Assembly (NCBI GenBank): GCA_002968845.1 | Contig: PVBG01000011.1 | Span: 124,001 to 188,000, forward strand | Origin: Neorhizobium tomejilense | Lineage (GTDB): Bacteria; Pseudomonadota; Alphaproteobacteria; Rhizobiales; Rhizobiaceae | Direction of reading: 5' to 3' | Length of the DNA stretch: 64,000 nucleotides | Part shown: positions 39,184 to 47,619 of the stretch, in pieces | Layout of the letters: every line of letters begins with the position of its first letter | Position numbering within the stretch: the stretch's first letter is position 1 | Notes under the pieces: model-generated | What the model saw: the letters and a program-made list of their open reading frames with translations, nothing else | Database searches by the model: none | What the model was told of the DNA's origin: nothing | Translations under genes and position numbers: made by a program

Positions 39184-40989
39184 ATGTCGTCTGCGGCCAT
39201 CTTGGAACCGGGCGTTTTCCGTCGGTATGCGAGCGATCAGCTTGTCACTCTGGCCAAATTGGTACTCGAAAATGCCTTCCAGCCGATCGTCGAGGTCGGC
39301 ACCGGTTCGGTCTTCGGTTATGAATCGCTGCTGCGCGGCCAGGAACGGATCGGCTTCTCGTCACCGCTCGAACTGCTCGATGAGGCCCAGGAGACCAACC
39401 AGCTTCTGGCGCTCGAACAGATGATGGCAACCCGGGCATTGGCGAAATTCGCCAGCCTGCCGGATTTCTCGTCCCAGACGCTGTTTCTCAATCTCGATGT
39501 CCGGCTGATCCGCCACGGCAAACATTTCCTCGAAAAGGTCGTGCAGCACTTGCGCAAGGCGAATATCGCTCCGTCTTCCGTCTGCTTCGAATTCTCCGAG
39601 CGTTTCGACAATACCAGCGTGCCGGAATTTGCAGATCTGGTCACCCAGATGCGGAAGGAAGGCTTCAAGCTGGCGATCGACGATTTCGGCGTCGGCCACG
39701 GCGAAATGAAACTGCTCTGCGACTATCCGGTCGATTATCTGAAGATCGACCGCCATTTCGTCGCCGGCATCGACAAGAACCCGCGCAAGCGCCACCTCGT
39801 CAAGAACATCGTCAGCATCGCCCACGTGCTCGGCATCCGCGTCATCGCCGAAGGCATCGAGACGGAGGCGGAATTCCTCGTCTGCCGCGAATACGGCGTC
39901 GATCTCGTCCAGGGTTGGTTTGTCGCCCGGCCGACGACATTCGTGTCCGAACTGCAGCCCTCCTTCCCCTATCTCGCCGATATCGGCCGTTCCCGTCGCT
40001 CCAGCCAGTCGCTCGACGAAATCCTCATCCGCAAGCAGATCGAACACCTGCCGACCGTCTATGAGAACCAGAGTATCGACAGCGTCTTCGACCTGTTCCG
40101 CCGTAATCCGCGCCAGGCTTTCTTCCCGGTGCTGAACGCAAACGGCGAGCCGCGCGGCGTCATCAACGAATACCACCTCAAGGAATATATCTATCAGCCC
40201 TTCGGCCGCGATCTCCTGAAGAACAAGGTCTATGAGCGCTCGATCTCGCATTTCGTCGACCGCGCCCCGATCGTCGGGCTGGATGCGGAAGCCGAGGAAC
40301 TTATGACCCTGTTCGCCAACATGGAAAACAGCGCCTGCGTCATCCTCACCGAAAACATGCGCTATGCGGGTGTCGTCTCGGCCGCATCGCTGATCAAGGT
40401 CATCAACGAAAAGCAGCTGAAGATCGCCCAGGACCAGAACCCGCTGACCGGCCTGCCGGGCAACCGGGCCATCCGCGACTTCATGCAGGAAACCGGCCGC
40501 GACGACGACGAGACCCGCTTCTTCTGTTATTGCGACTTCGACAACTTCAAGCCGTTCAACGATCATTACGGCTTCCAGATGGGCGATCATGCGATCTCGC
40601 TGTTCGCCGCCCTGGTGAAGCGTTATTTCTTCTCCGACGGCGATTTCCTCGGCCATGTCGGCGGCGACGATTTCTTCATCGGCGTGCGCGGCTGGACCCG
40701 CGACGAACTCAATGAAATCCTCGAACGCCTGCTCTCCGATTTCCATGACGATGTCATCGAACTCTATTCCCCGGAAGAGCGTGCCGCCGGTAAGATCCGC
40801 GGCCACGACCGCTCCGGCACGGAGCGGGATTTCCCGCTGCTGCGCTGCTCGATCGGCGTGCTCGAACTGCCCCAGGGCCTGCTGCTCGACGATGTCGGCC
40901 GCATCGGTTCGGAGATTGCCGCCGTCAAGGCGGAAGCCAAGGAAAGCGATGGCGGTCTCGTTTTCGCAAGTTTCGGCGAGACAAAATGA
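39184..40989 (+). CDS. EAL-CBS-GGDDF protein, probable c-di-GMP phosphodiesterase
   Basis: A 601-residue protein with an EAL domain (about 20-270), a CBS pair (about 285-410) and a GGDEF-like domain (about 430-598). The EAL catalytic set looks intact: [41 protein letters not shown] and LVQGW. The GGDEF motif is GGDDF, so cyclase activity is doubtful and the domain may only bind GTP. The CBS pair could sense a nucleotide. It probably lowers c-di-GMP to control motility or surface life. No transmembrane part is seen, so it is cytoplasmic. Confidence 0.9.
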   Translation: MSSAAILEPGVFRRYASDQLVTLAKLVLENAFQPIVEVGTGSVFGYESLLRGQERIGFSSPLELLDEAQETNQLLALEQMMATRALAKFASLPDFSSQTLFLNLDVRLIRHGKHFLEKVVQHLRKANIAPSSVCFEFSERFDNTSVPEFADLVTQMRKEGFKLAIDDFGVGHGEMKLLCDYPVDYLKIDRHFVAGIDKNPRKRHLVKNIVSIAHVLGIRVIAEGIETEAEFLVCREYGVDLVQGWFVARPTTFVSELQPSFPYLADIGRSRRSSQSLDEILIRKQIEHLPTVYENQSIDSVFDLFRRNPRQAFFPVLNANGEPRGVINEYHLKEYIYQPFGRDLLKNKVYERSISHFVDRAPIVGLDAEAEELMTLFANMENSACVILTENMRYAGVVSAASLIKVINEKQLKIAQDQNPLTGLPGNRAIRDFMQETGRDDDETRFFCYCDFDNFKPFNDHYGFQMGDHAISLFAALVKRYFFSDGDFLGHVGGDDFFIGVRGWTRDELNEILERLLSDFHDDVIELYSPEERAAGKIRGHDRSGTERDFPLLRCSIGVLELPQGLLLDDVGRIGSEIAAVKAEAKESDGGLVFASFGETK

Positions 40990-40992
40990 CCT

Positions 40993-41011
40993 AGGCGGCG
41001 GAACGCCGCCT
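40993..41011 (+). terminator. Short hairpin after the EAL gene
   Basis: AGGCGGCG and CGCCGCCT pair perfectly over 8 bp with a GAA loop, then TTCCT. The T-run is short, so termination may be partial. Confidence 0.5.
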
Positions 41012-41089
41012 TCCTATCGCGGAGCGACTATCCTAAATCAGGGGCCTGTCACCGATCCCGTCGGTGGCCGCACTGAGAGGAGTCCCGCC

Positions 41090-42088
41090 ATGCCGCTTCC
41101 CACCGAAATGCGTTTCGTCGATCTGCCGTCCTTCGGAGAGCCGGAGGTGATGACCATTGCCAGGGGGCCGCTGCCGGCGGTGCGGTCGGGCGAAATCCTG
41201 GTCAAGGTGGAGGCGGCCGGCATCAATCGTCCGGACGTGCAGCAGCGCAAGGGTGCCTATCCGCCGCCGAAGGACGCAAGCCCGATCCTCGGCCTGGAAA
41301 TATCAGGCGAGGTGGTGGCAATCGGGGAGGGCGTCGATGAATTCAAGCCCGGCGACAAGGTCTGCGGGCTCGCAAACGGCGGCGGTTATGCGGAATATTG
41401 TGCCGTGCCGGCCGGACAGGCTCTGCCATGGCCGAAGGGTTTTGACGCAGTGAAAGCCGCGGCGCTGCCGGAGACCTTCTTCACGGTCTGGGCCAATCTG
41501 TTCCAGATGGCGGGCCTGACCGAAGGCGAGAGCGTGCTGATCCACGGCGGCACCAGCGGCATCGGCACGACCGCCATTCAGCTCGCCAAGGCGTTCGGCG
41601 CGACGGTCTACGCGACGGCCGGCTCCAGGGAAAAATGCGAGGCTTGCGAAAAGCTCGGCGCCGTCAAAGGCATCGACTACAAGACCGAGGATTTTGCCGA
41701 GGTCATCAAGGTGGACACAGGCGGCCGGGGCGTTGATGTCGTGCTCGACATGATCGGTGCTGCCTATCTCGAAAAGAACCTCTCGGTTCTCGCCAAGGAC
41801 GGCTGCCTGTCGATTATCGCCTTCCTCGGCGGCAACATCGCCGAAAAGGTCAACTTGTCACCGATCATGGTCAAGCGCCTGACGGTCACCGGTTCGACCA
41901 TGCGCCCGCGGACCGCGGACGAAAAACGCGCCATCCGCGACGATCTTCTGGCTCAGGTCTGGCCGCTCCTGGAGGACGGAACGGTTGCCCCGGTCGTCCA
42001 CTCCGTCCTGCCGTTCACAGACGTCGTCGAGGCCCACAAGCTGATGGAAACCAGCAGCCATATCGGCAAGATCGTGGTGACCCTTTGA
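41090..42088 (+). CDS. NAD(P)H-quinone oxidoreductase, PIG3-like (zinc-independent MDR)
   Basis: A 332-residue medium-chain reductase of the quinone oxidoreductase group (PIG3/TP53I3-like). It begins [13 protein letters not shown], binds NADPH with [17 protein letters not shown] and lacks the zinc Cys/His ligands of alcohol dehydrogenases. The catalytic fold includes [17 protein letters not shown] and the C-terminal [15 protein letters not shown]. The start at 41090 has a GAGAGGAG ribosome binding site; the longer frame overlaps the EAL gene and was rejected. Probable role in detoxifying quinones. Confidence 0.88.
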   Translation: MPLPTEMRFVDLPSFGEPEVMTIARGPLPAVRSGEILVKVEAAGINRPDVQQRKGAYPPPKDASPILGLEISGEVVAIGEGVDEFKPGDKVCGLANGGGYAEYCAVPAGQALPWPKGFDAVKAAALPETFFTVWANLFQMAGLTEGESVLIHGGTSGIGTTAIQLAKAFGATVYATAGSREKCEACEKLGAVKGIDYKTEDFAEVIKVDTGGRGVDVVLDMIGAAYLEKNLSVLAKDGCLSIIAFLGGNIAEKVNLSPIMVKRLTVTGSTMRPRTADEKRAIRDDLLAQVWPLLEDGTVAPVVHSVLPFTDVVEAHKLMETSSHIGKIVVTL

Positions 42089-42100
42089 CAAATTTGTCAA
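42085..42100. promoter_or_regulatory. Perfect 16-bp palindrome at the HigBA-type module
   Basis: TTGACAAATTTGTCAA is an exact palindrome that contains the stop codon of the quinone oxidoreductase gene. TTGTCA here and TATAAG (42117-42122) have a 17-base spacer, a good promoter, which would make a leaderless or nearly leaderless toxin mRNA. The HTH antitoxin probably binds here. Confidence 0.55.
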
Positions 42101-42124
42101 ATTATATCAGGTTTGGTATAAGTG

Positions 42125-42436
42125 ATGAAGCCCGTCGTTTTTCTCGGTGATGCCCTGGAGCAGTTGCGGGACTTTCCGGACGGAGCCCGCAGGGAAGCGG
42201 GCGTCCAGCTTCACAAGGTGCAACTCGGCCTTGAGCCGAGCGACTGGAAGTCCATGACGACGATCGGAGCGGGCGTACGGGAAATCCGCATCCGCGACGA
42301 GGCGGGCGCTTTTCGCATCATCTACGTGACCAAAATAGAGGACGCCGTCTACGTCCTGCATGCATTTCAGAAGAAGACGCAGCAGACGGCAAAGCGGGAT
42401 CTGGATATCGCCACCGCGCGTCTGCGGCAGATCTGA
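42125..42436 (+). CDS. RelE/HigB-type toxin (Gp49-like)
   Basis: A 103-residue protein with the HigB (Gp49/DUF891) pattern: VFLGDALEQLRDFPDGARREAG, then MTTIGAGVREIRIRDEAGAFRIIYVTKIEDAVYVLHAFQKKTQQT. The Arg/Lys-rich strands and the LHAFQKKTQ segment are the diagnostic part. Such toxins cleave mRNA on the ribosome. Here the toxin gene comes first, as is normal for higBA. The ATG at 42125 is used; a GTG three bases earlier is in frame. It is followed at 13 bases by the HTH antitoxin. Confidence 0.85.
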   Translation: MKPVVFLGDALEQLRDFPDGARREAGVQLHKVQLGLEPSDWKSMTTIGAGVREIRIRDEAGAFRIIYVTKIEDAVYVLHAFQKKTQQTAKRDLDIATARLRQI

Positions 42437-42449
42437 TTGGATTGGACCT

Positions 42450-42731
42450 ATGGAACGTCAGAGCTTTTCAAATGTCTGGGACGCGCTGGAAGACACCCCG
42501 GCGGAAGCGGCCAATATGTCCATGCGTTCGGCCCTGCTGATTGCGATCGAGCAGAAGGTCCGGAACTGGAATGTGACCCAGAAGGACGCCGCGGCTCGCC
42601 TCGGCATCACCCAGCCGCGCCTGAACGACTTGCTGCGGGGCAGGATTACAAATTTCAGTCTGGACGCACTCGTTGAATTGGCTGGAAGAGTTGGGCTTTC
42701 CGTCCGGCTGGATATCGCGGACGCGGCCTGA
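42450..42731 (+). CDS. XRE/HigA-type antitoxin
   Basis: A 93-residue helix-turn-helix protein. The HTH is IEQKVRNWNVTQKDAAARLGITQPRLNDLLRGRITNFSLDALVELAGRVGL, typical of HigA-type antitoxins (COG5606-like) that pair with Gp49-like toxins. It neutralises the toxin and represses the operon, probably through the palindrome at 42085. The start at 42450 avoids a long, unsupported upstream extension. Confidence 0.85.
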   Translation: MERQSFSNVWDALEDTPAEAANMSMRSALLIAIEQKVRNWNVTQKDAAARLGITQPRLNDLLRGRITNFSLDALVELAGRVGLSVRLDIADAA

Positions 42732-42948
42732 TTTCCGATCCCGCAAGCTGGTGGAAATCGGCAGGATCGTGGTGACGTTAAGCTGAGGGGGGGAATCTGC
42801 CTCGATCGAAGCTGGCGAATTCTAGGGGCGGATGGTCGCTTCCGCAACTCAATTAAATTCGCGATCGTTTATATAACGTGGCTTGCAGACTCGGGCTTTG
42901 GCCCCTACCTTTTAATCATCGTCAACGTAGTGAAAGGAAGGTGGTCCA

Positions 42949-43023
42949 ATGTCTAGTGAGATTTCGGTCTGTGTAACGGGCAATGGAAAGGTGGCGGTCT
43001 TGACGGGGCAACCCTCGGCCTGA
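42949..43023 (+). CDS. 24-residue small ORF in a likely short transcript
   Basis: ATG with a very strong AAGGAAGGTGG ribosome binding site (42935-42945) encodes MSSEISVCVTGNGKVAVLTG plus four more residues before TGA. It is followed by hairpins at 43038-43060 (8 of 9 pairs) and 43061-43073 and by a terminator at 43087-43120. The peptide has no run of one amino acid that would suggest a classical attenuator. It may be a leader peptide, a small protein, or part of a dual-function RNA. I do not recognise it. Confidence 0.5.
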   Translation: MSSEISVCVTGNGKVAVLTGQPSA

Positions 43024-43086
43024 ACCTCATCTTCCTTCGGGGGGCTCACGAAGCGCCCCGGGTTCGTTGAACCGGACCAAACTCAT

Positions 43087-43120
43087 GGAAGGGTCGCCTC
43101 GAGCGGCCCTTTTCCATTTT
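43087..43120 (+). terminator. Terminator after the 24-codon ORF
   Basis: AAGGGTCGC and GCGGCCCTT pair with one G-U, loop CTCGA, followed by TTCCATTTT. It ends the short transcript 60-100 bases after the small ORF. Confidence 0.65.
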
Positions 43121-43193
43121 ATGGCCCTTCATTCAAAGCCGCTTTAATGGCGGCTGGCGGCTCTTCATTTTTCATTATTTCTAATTTGCGAAT

Positions 43194-43216
43194 ACCTATG
43201 CGCCCCGCGCATAGGT
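43194..43216. repeat. Perfect 10-bp hairpin with CCC loop
   Basis: ACCTATGCGC and GCGCATAGGT are exact complements around a CCC loop. There is no T-tract. It lies upstream of the DUF1127 leader and may be an operator or an RNA element. Confidence 0.4.
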
Positions 43217-43229
43217 GGCCTGCCAAGTG

Positions 43230-43322
43230 GGCGCTTTCAGTGCACGTTTGATGAGCTTATATAAGCGTCATCGAAGCAAACGAGAGCGCCAAGGACTGGC
43301 AGCTGGGCTTCGAAAATCCCAG
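43230..43322 (+). promoter_or_regulatory. Structured 5' leader of the DUF1127 gene
   Basis: Nested pairings: GGCGCT/AGCGCC (43230/43285), CGTTTG/CAAACG, GATGA/TCATC and a central exact palindrome GCTTATATAAGC (43255-43266). A second hairpin CTGGG/CCCAG (43303-43307 with 43318-43322) includes the first bases of the AGGAAAGGGG ribosome binding site. Such folding could control translation, for example by temperature or a trans RNA. If the palindrome acts as DNA, it could be an operator instead. Confidence 0.4.
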
Positions 43323-43337
43323 GAAAGGGGAACCATC

Positions 43338-43484
43338 ATGAACGTCGCACGCACTCTCAACAATTGGCGCAAGTATCGTCAGACGGTTGCCGAACTGGGC
43401 CGTATGACACCGCGCGAACTCAACGATCTCGGCATCGCCCAGGGCGATATCCGCCGGGTTGCGCGTCAGGCCGTCGGCTTCTGA
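43338..43484 (+). CDS. DUF1127 small protein
   Basis: A 48-residue Arg-rich protein: NVARTLNNWRKYRQTVAELG then MTPRELNDLGIAQGDIRRVA. DUF1127 is a common alphaproteobacterial motif with several paralogues; in Agrobacterium these small proteins affect growth and phosphate or biofilm behaviour. The ATG at 43338 has an AGGAAAGGGG ribosome binding site. A structured leader precedes it and a terminator follows at 43511. A longer upstream frame is not real. Confidence 0.9.
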   Translation: MNVARTLNNWRKYRQTVAELGRMTPRELNDLGIAQGDIRRVARQAVGF

Positions 43485-43510
43485 TCGCCATCTGACATCT
43501 ATTTATGTCG

Positions 43511-43534
43511 AACGCCCGCACTCGCGGGCGTTTT
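43511..43534 (+). terminator. Terminator after the DUF1127 gene
   Basis: An 8-bp perfect stem (ACGCCCGC/GCGGGCGT, loop ACTC) followed by TTTTGC. It is 27 bases after the stop and just before the convergent DUF3750 gene. Confidence 0.85.
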
Positions 43535-43557
43535 GCATTTCATGCATAGCTGCCATC

Positions 43558-44307
43558 TTAAATCCCGATCCGTCCGAGCGCCGGCACCTTGATGCCGGGA
43601 TTGGCGATATCGAGGCCTGCGACCAGGCCGAGGAAGTGCACCTCAAACCCGCTGCGCAGGCCGGCCGACAGGCCGATGAGGCCACGCACGGTCAGGTGTA
43701 TGTCGCGCCAATCGTCGTCCACATGAATGAATTCGCCGTCCGGCAGATAATCGCGCCCGACTGCGTGCGGTGGCAGCACGGCGTCGAGTTCCGGCACGCT
43801 GCGCAGCACATGGGCGACGAAGGTGTTGGAGTTCGGCCCCGGCCAGATCGTGTAGCCGCCCGGCTCGGCATAGGGGTAGGCAACGATCGCGCCCTCGATC
43901 TTGGGGATCAGCAGTTCCGCCCTCGAGCCGGTCACCGAGGTGACGAGCTGCGGCGTGTTGGAATACCAGTAGGCGTCAGGCGAATAGCCGTTGCGGCGGA
44001 TCGGACTGCCCCAGCCCACCTTGTCGTAACGCGTGTAGGTTTTCGCGCCCTTTTCCTTGAAGACGATCCAGGCGTGGCTTGCGACCGCGCCCTTCATGCC
44101 TCCCGTCATCGCCGAGAAGACGTAGATTGCCGCTTCGTTGCTTGTCTCGGGCTTCGGCAGGATGCCCGCCGAGGACCACCGGGCCTCGCGCCAACCCGGC
44201 GGTCGCTCCTTCATCGCCCATAACCCGGCCGATGCGAAGGTCGGAACCAGATAGACGATGAAGATGACCAGAAACAACCGCTTAACCGATTTCATACGGT
44301 CCCCCAT
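43558..44307 (-). CDS. DUF3750 family protein
   Basis: A 249-residue protein starting with a signal or membrane segment (RLFLVIFIVYLVPTFASAGLWAM) and continuing with RPPGWREARWSSAGILPKP, ASHAWIVFKEKGAKTYTRYDKVGWGSP and LSAGLRSGFEVHFLGLVAGLDIANPGIKVPALGRIGI, all DUF3750 hallmarks. His in SHAWIV and the TRYDKVGWG segment suggest a papain-like or NlpC-like fold, but activity is unproven. A start at 44295 is also possible; each candidate ATG has a G-rich element ahead of it. Confidence 0.75.
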   Translation of the reverse strand: MGDRMKSVKRLFLVIFIVYLVPTFASAGLWAMKERPPGWREARWSSAGILPKPETSNEAAIYVFSAMTGGMKGAVASHAWIVFKEKGAKTYTRYDKVGWGSPIRRNGYSPDAYWYSNTPQLVTSVTGSRAELLIPKIEGAIVAYPYAEPGGYTIWPGPNSNTFVAHVLRSVPELDAVLPPHAVGRDYLPDGEFIHVDDDWRDIHLTVRGLIGLSAGLRSGFEVHFLGLVAGLDIANPGIKVPALGRIGI

Positions 44308-44389
44308 GAAAATCCCCTCGGACTCGTTTAAGAGCCTGTGATATCGCCAGACGATAGGCACATTGAAACCGGCATTTTCAGGACAGACC

Positions 44390-45397
44390 ATGCAAAACCC
44401 CGTTACCGTCGAAGTTACTAGAGGCAACCTGGTCGAAAGCCGTCACCGCGGCCTCGGCGCCGTGGTGGATGGCGACGGCAAGGTGCTGTTCTCGTTCGGC
44501 GAGGCGGACGCGCATGTTTTCCCCCGTTCCGCCAGCAAGGCCATGCAGGCGCTGCCGCTCATCGAAAGCGGTGCGGCGGACGCCTATGGTTTCGGCAACC
44601 GCGAGCTCGCCTTTGCCTGCGCCTCCCACTCCGGCGAGGACGCGCATGTGGCGATGGCCGCCTCGATGCTGAGCAAGGCCGGCCGCGGCGACAGCGCACT
44701 CGAATGCGGCGCCCATTGGTCCTCGGAACAGGCGGTGCTGATCCATCAGGCCCGCACCATCGAGGCGCCGACAGCACTTCACAACAATTGCTCCGGCAAA
44801 CATTCCGGCTTCGTCTGCACCTGCGTCCACACGGGAATGAACCTGAAAAGCTACGTCGATTACGACCATCCGCTGCAGGCCGAAATCCGCGGCACGATGG
44901 AAACCCTGACCGGCGCCATCATCGGCCACCAGAATTGCGGTACCGACGGCTGCTCGATCCCGACTTATGCGGTGCCGCTGAAGGGCCTTGCCCACGGTTT
45001 TGCAAAAATGGCGACCGGCAACACCCTGTCGGCCGAACGTGCCAAGGCCTCGCGCCGGCTGATGGATGCCTGCATGGCCGAGCCCTTTTACGTCGCCGGC
45101 ACCAACCGGGCCTGCACCAAGCTGATGGAAGTCGCCCCCGGCAAGATCTTTGCCAAGACCGGCGCTGAAGGCGTCTTCGTCGCCGCCCTGCCGGAGCAGG
45201 GCATCGCAATGGCGGTGAAATGCGAGGACGGCACCACCCGCGCCGCGGAAGCCATGATCTTCGCCCTCATAGCCCGTTATTTCGAAAAGGACGGCGAGGT
45301 GCATACAAAGCTGATGGCGATGGCCAACAAGCCAATGAAGAACTGGAACGGCATCCATGTGGGTGACGTGAGGGTGACCGACGCGCTGTTTGCGTGA
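44390..45397 (+). CDS. L-asparaginase, Rhizobium etli ReAV-type
   Basis: A 335-residue amidohydrolase of the R. etli class 3 asparaginases. The Ser-Lys motif is PRSASK (S47, K50), and HNNCSGKHSG carries C134 and K137, with C188 in NCGTDGCS. These match the published zinc ligands and active site of ReAV with a one-residue offset. It hydrolyses asparagine to aspartate and ammonia in the cytoplasm. The ATG at 44390 has an AGGACA ribosome binding site. The LysR gene downstream may regulate it but is not divergent from it. Confidence 0.9.
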   Translation: MQNPVTVEVTRGNLVESRHRGLGAVVDGDGKVLFSFGEADAHVFPRSASKAMQALPLIESGAADAYGFGNRELAFACASHSGEDAHVAMAASMLSKAGRGDSALECGAHWSSEQAVLIHQARTIEAPTALHNNCSGKHSGFVCTCVHTGMNLKSYVDYDHPLQAEIRGTMETLTGAIIGHQNCGTDGCSIPTYAVPLKGLAHGFAKMATGNTLSAERAKASRRLMDACMAEPFYVAGTNRACTKLMEVAPGKIFAKTGAEGVFVAALPEQGIAMAVKCEDGTTRAAEAMIFALIARYFEKDGEVHTKLMAMANKPMKNWNGIHVGDVRVTDALFA

Positions 45398-45520
45398 GAT
45401 CGACACTGGCAGGGTAGGACCTACAGCGCCCTCTCGCATCGGGCGGAAGGATGGATCTTCTCTGCCGCGCTCGGGCTTTTCCACTTGTGCATAATCTGCC
45501 GGTGTTTATAAATCAGGCGC

Positions 45521-46438
45521 ATGAATCTTCAGGATATCGAGGCCTTCGTGGCAGTGGCGGAAACGGGCTCCGTGAGCCGCGCGGCAGCGCGCCTCAATCT
45601 CACCCAGCCTGCCATGACGCGGCGCATCCAAAGCTTCGAAATCGCCGTGGGAGAAGGCCTTCTTTTCAATCGCACGGTGAAGCCCGCCATACTGACGGCG
45701 CTTGGCAGCCATGTGCTCGAACATTGCAGGCGCGTGCTTGCTGCCGTGACGGAACTGGAAGCCTGCACGACGAGCGCCGCCGATCCAACTGGCGAACTGA
45801 AGATCGGGGTGGCCCACGGCTTGGGAGAGATAGTTCTCAGCACGCCGCTGGAAACGCTTCGGCAGGATTTTCCCCGCCTCCGGCTCCAGATCAGTTCGAA
45901 TTGGAGCATCGGCCTCATCGAAGAAGTGCGGAGTGGCGCCATCGATTGCGCCGTCGGATTGTTGACCGACGCCCACACGGTCCCAGCCGGGCTGCAGCGT
46001 GTTGCGCTCGGAGCGGAACAGGTCGTCGTGGTTTCTGCGTCGCGGCTCCCCACAAAACGGGACGGCAGCCCGTGGCGCTTGCGGGATTTGGCCGAAGAAG
46101 ACTGGTTTCTCAATCCGTCGGGATGTGGATGTCGCGCAGCGTTGGAACGATCTTTCGATCGCCAGCAGCTTTCCATGCGAATCGCTGCCGAGATTTTCGG
46201 AGAGGATCTTCAGCTGTCGCTTCTGTCCAAGGCGGGAGGTCTTGCGCTCGTCCCGCGCCGTTTGTTCGAGCACAGCCCGCATCGCGAAGGCCGGCAGATC
46301 CTGTCCGTGATGGATTTCGTCATCCCCGCAACCGTCACCCTGGTCCGCAGCGCTATGCCGAGACGCTTCGACCCGGCGGTCGATCGACTGGCGAGCGCCT
46401 TGATGAAGAGGCTCGAGGGCTCCTCGTCCGAGGCATAA
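45521..46438 (+). CDS. LysR family transcriptional regulator
   Basis: A 305-residue LysR-type regulator. The N-terminal helix-turn-helix is MNLQDIEAFVAVAETGSVSRAAARLNLTQPAMTRRIQSFE; the effector domain begins ELKIGVAHGLGEIVLSTPLETL and includes SGAIDCAVGLLTDAH and the two-Cys segment NPSGCGCRAALE, which may be redox-active or just structural. It is 120 bases after the asparaginase gene on the same strand. The target operon is not adjacent, and no divergent gene exists. Confidence 0.88.
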   Translation: MNLQDIEAFVAVAETGSVSRAAARLNLTQPAMTRRIQSFEIAVGEGLLFNRTVKPAILTALGSHVLEHCRRVLAAVTELEACTTSAADPTGELKIGVAHGLGEIVLSTPLETLRQDFPRLRLQISSNWSIGLIEEVRSGAIDCAVGLLTDAHTVPAGLQRVALGAEQVVVVSASRLPTKRDGSPWRLRDLAEEDWFLNPSGCGCRAALERSFDRQQLSMRIAAEIFGEDLQLSLLSKAGGLALVPRRLFEHSPHREGRQILSVMDFVIPATVTLVRSAMPRRFDPAVDRLASALMKRLEGSSSEA

Positions 46439-46844
46439 TCATTATAGAAACAATGCATTTGATTTATAGTTGAGCGGCGCTCATCCTCTTCCGGAACGGA
46501 CCGGATCGCCCACGACGTGACCCCGCGTGTCGGTTCCCGGTGTTTAGAGGAGCCCGCCCTATGATCGTCACTGTCTTCCTCTCGCGATTGTTCCAGCGTC
46601 AAAGATGTCGTTCATGGCCGCGCCCGGCAAAGGAAGGCGGAAGCGAAATGATATACGCACGCCTGTTTCCGAAGCGGCAGGAGGCCCCCCAGCTTATCGT
46701 GACATCCGATGTGATAACGCATCACGGACGGCTCGCCCGCCAATTGCGGAACGCCGCAATCCGCCGTGTTTTTGTCGATTGTTTTCGCGTGGTCTGCCGC
46801 CCATTGGTGAGAAAGCCGCCTGGATCGCCTCTCGACGACAGGCC
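46439..46844. other. Gap between LysR and DeoR genes
   Basis: About 400 bases with no confident gene. One frame (46648-46881, plus strand) has a GGAAGGCGG ribosome binding site and codes 77 residues (MIYARLFPKRQEAPQLIVTS start) but resembles no known protein and overlaps the end of the DeoR gene by 37 bases, so I do not call it. Confidence 0.4.
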
Positions 46845-47600
46845 TCAGGCTTCCAGCAAGGCGATCCCCAAAGCCCTGTAGGACGCCAGCCGCTCCTCGT
46901 CGATGCCCTCCTGCACGATCATGCCCGACAATGCCGAAACCGGCATGATGACATGCGGCGAGGCCGCATCCAACTTTTCCACTGTCACGAGCGTGATCGT
47001 CTCTGAGGAACAGGCGGCGATGTGGCGCTTGATCGCCGCCTCCTCGAAATCGCCGGTCGAAAGTCCGCGGGCGGGATGTACCGCAGTGACGCCGAGGAAG
47101 AAGATGTCCGGCCGCATCAGCGCAATCTGCGCCATTGCCGATGCACCCGTCGCGACCATCGAATGTTTGTAGAGCCGCCCGCCGATCAGGATCACCTCCA
47201 CCATCGGATGGTGTTCGAGTTCCGCCGCGATCGTCGGGCTGTGCGTGACGACCGTCACGGCAAAGTCGCGGGGCAGGGCGCGGGCGATCTCGGCAGTCGA
47301 CGTGCCGCCGTCCAGAAAGATCGTCTGGCCCGGCTTCACCATATCAGCCGCCGCCCTGCCGAGCCGCTGCTTCACATCTGATGACACCGCCCGCCGTGCG
47401 GACAAATCCGGCAGGTCGGGAGAGATGGGCATAGCCCCGCCATGCACCCGCCGCAGCAGGCCTTCCGCTGCCATCTCCCGAAGGTCCCGCCGGATCGTAT
47501 CCTCCGAAAGCGAAAACTCTTCCGCCGCCCGTTTGGCGATGACCTGCCCCTCCCGGCGCAGCATGTCGAGGATGAGGCTCTTGCGTTGGGTTGTCAGCAT
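46845..47600 (-). CDS. DeoR family transcriptional regulator
   Basis: A 251-residue DeoR/GlpR-type repressor. The winged helix is MLTTQRKSLILDMLRREGQVIAKRAAEEFSLSEDTIRRDLREMAAEGLLRRVHGG. The DeoR sensor domain contains FLDGGTSTAEIARAL and VEVILIGGRLYKHSMVATGASA, which usually bind a phosphorylated sugar. The start at 47600 is the natural one; the upstream extension has no support. It is divergent from the deoxyribosyltransferase-like gene, with inverted operator-like repeats between them. Confidence 0.9.
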   Translation of the reverse strand: MLTTQRKSLILDMLRREGQVIAKRAAEEFSLSEDTIRRDLREMAAEGLLRRVHGGAMPISPDLPDLSARRAVSSDVKQRLGRAAADMVKPGQTIFLDGGTSTAEIARALPRDFAVTVVTHSPTIAAELEHHPMVEVILIGGRLYKHSMVATGASAMAQIALMRPDIFFLGVTAVHPARGLSTGDFEEAAIKRHIAACSSETITLVTVEKLDAASPHVIMPVSALSGMIVQEGIDEERLASYRALGIALLEA

Positions 47601-47619
47601 GGCTCTTGACTCTGCACGA

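Noticed and set aside
40655..41089. Long N-terminal extension of the quinone oxidoreductase frame into the EAL gene
   Set aside because: The added residues are the shadow of the EAL protein; a good ribosome binding site and family length support 41090.
46648..46881. 77-codon frame overlapping the end of the DeoR gene
   Set aside because: Has a fair ribosome binding site but no recognisable protein character and a 37-base overlap with a convergent gene.
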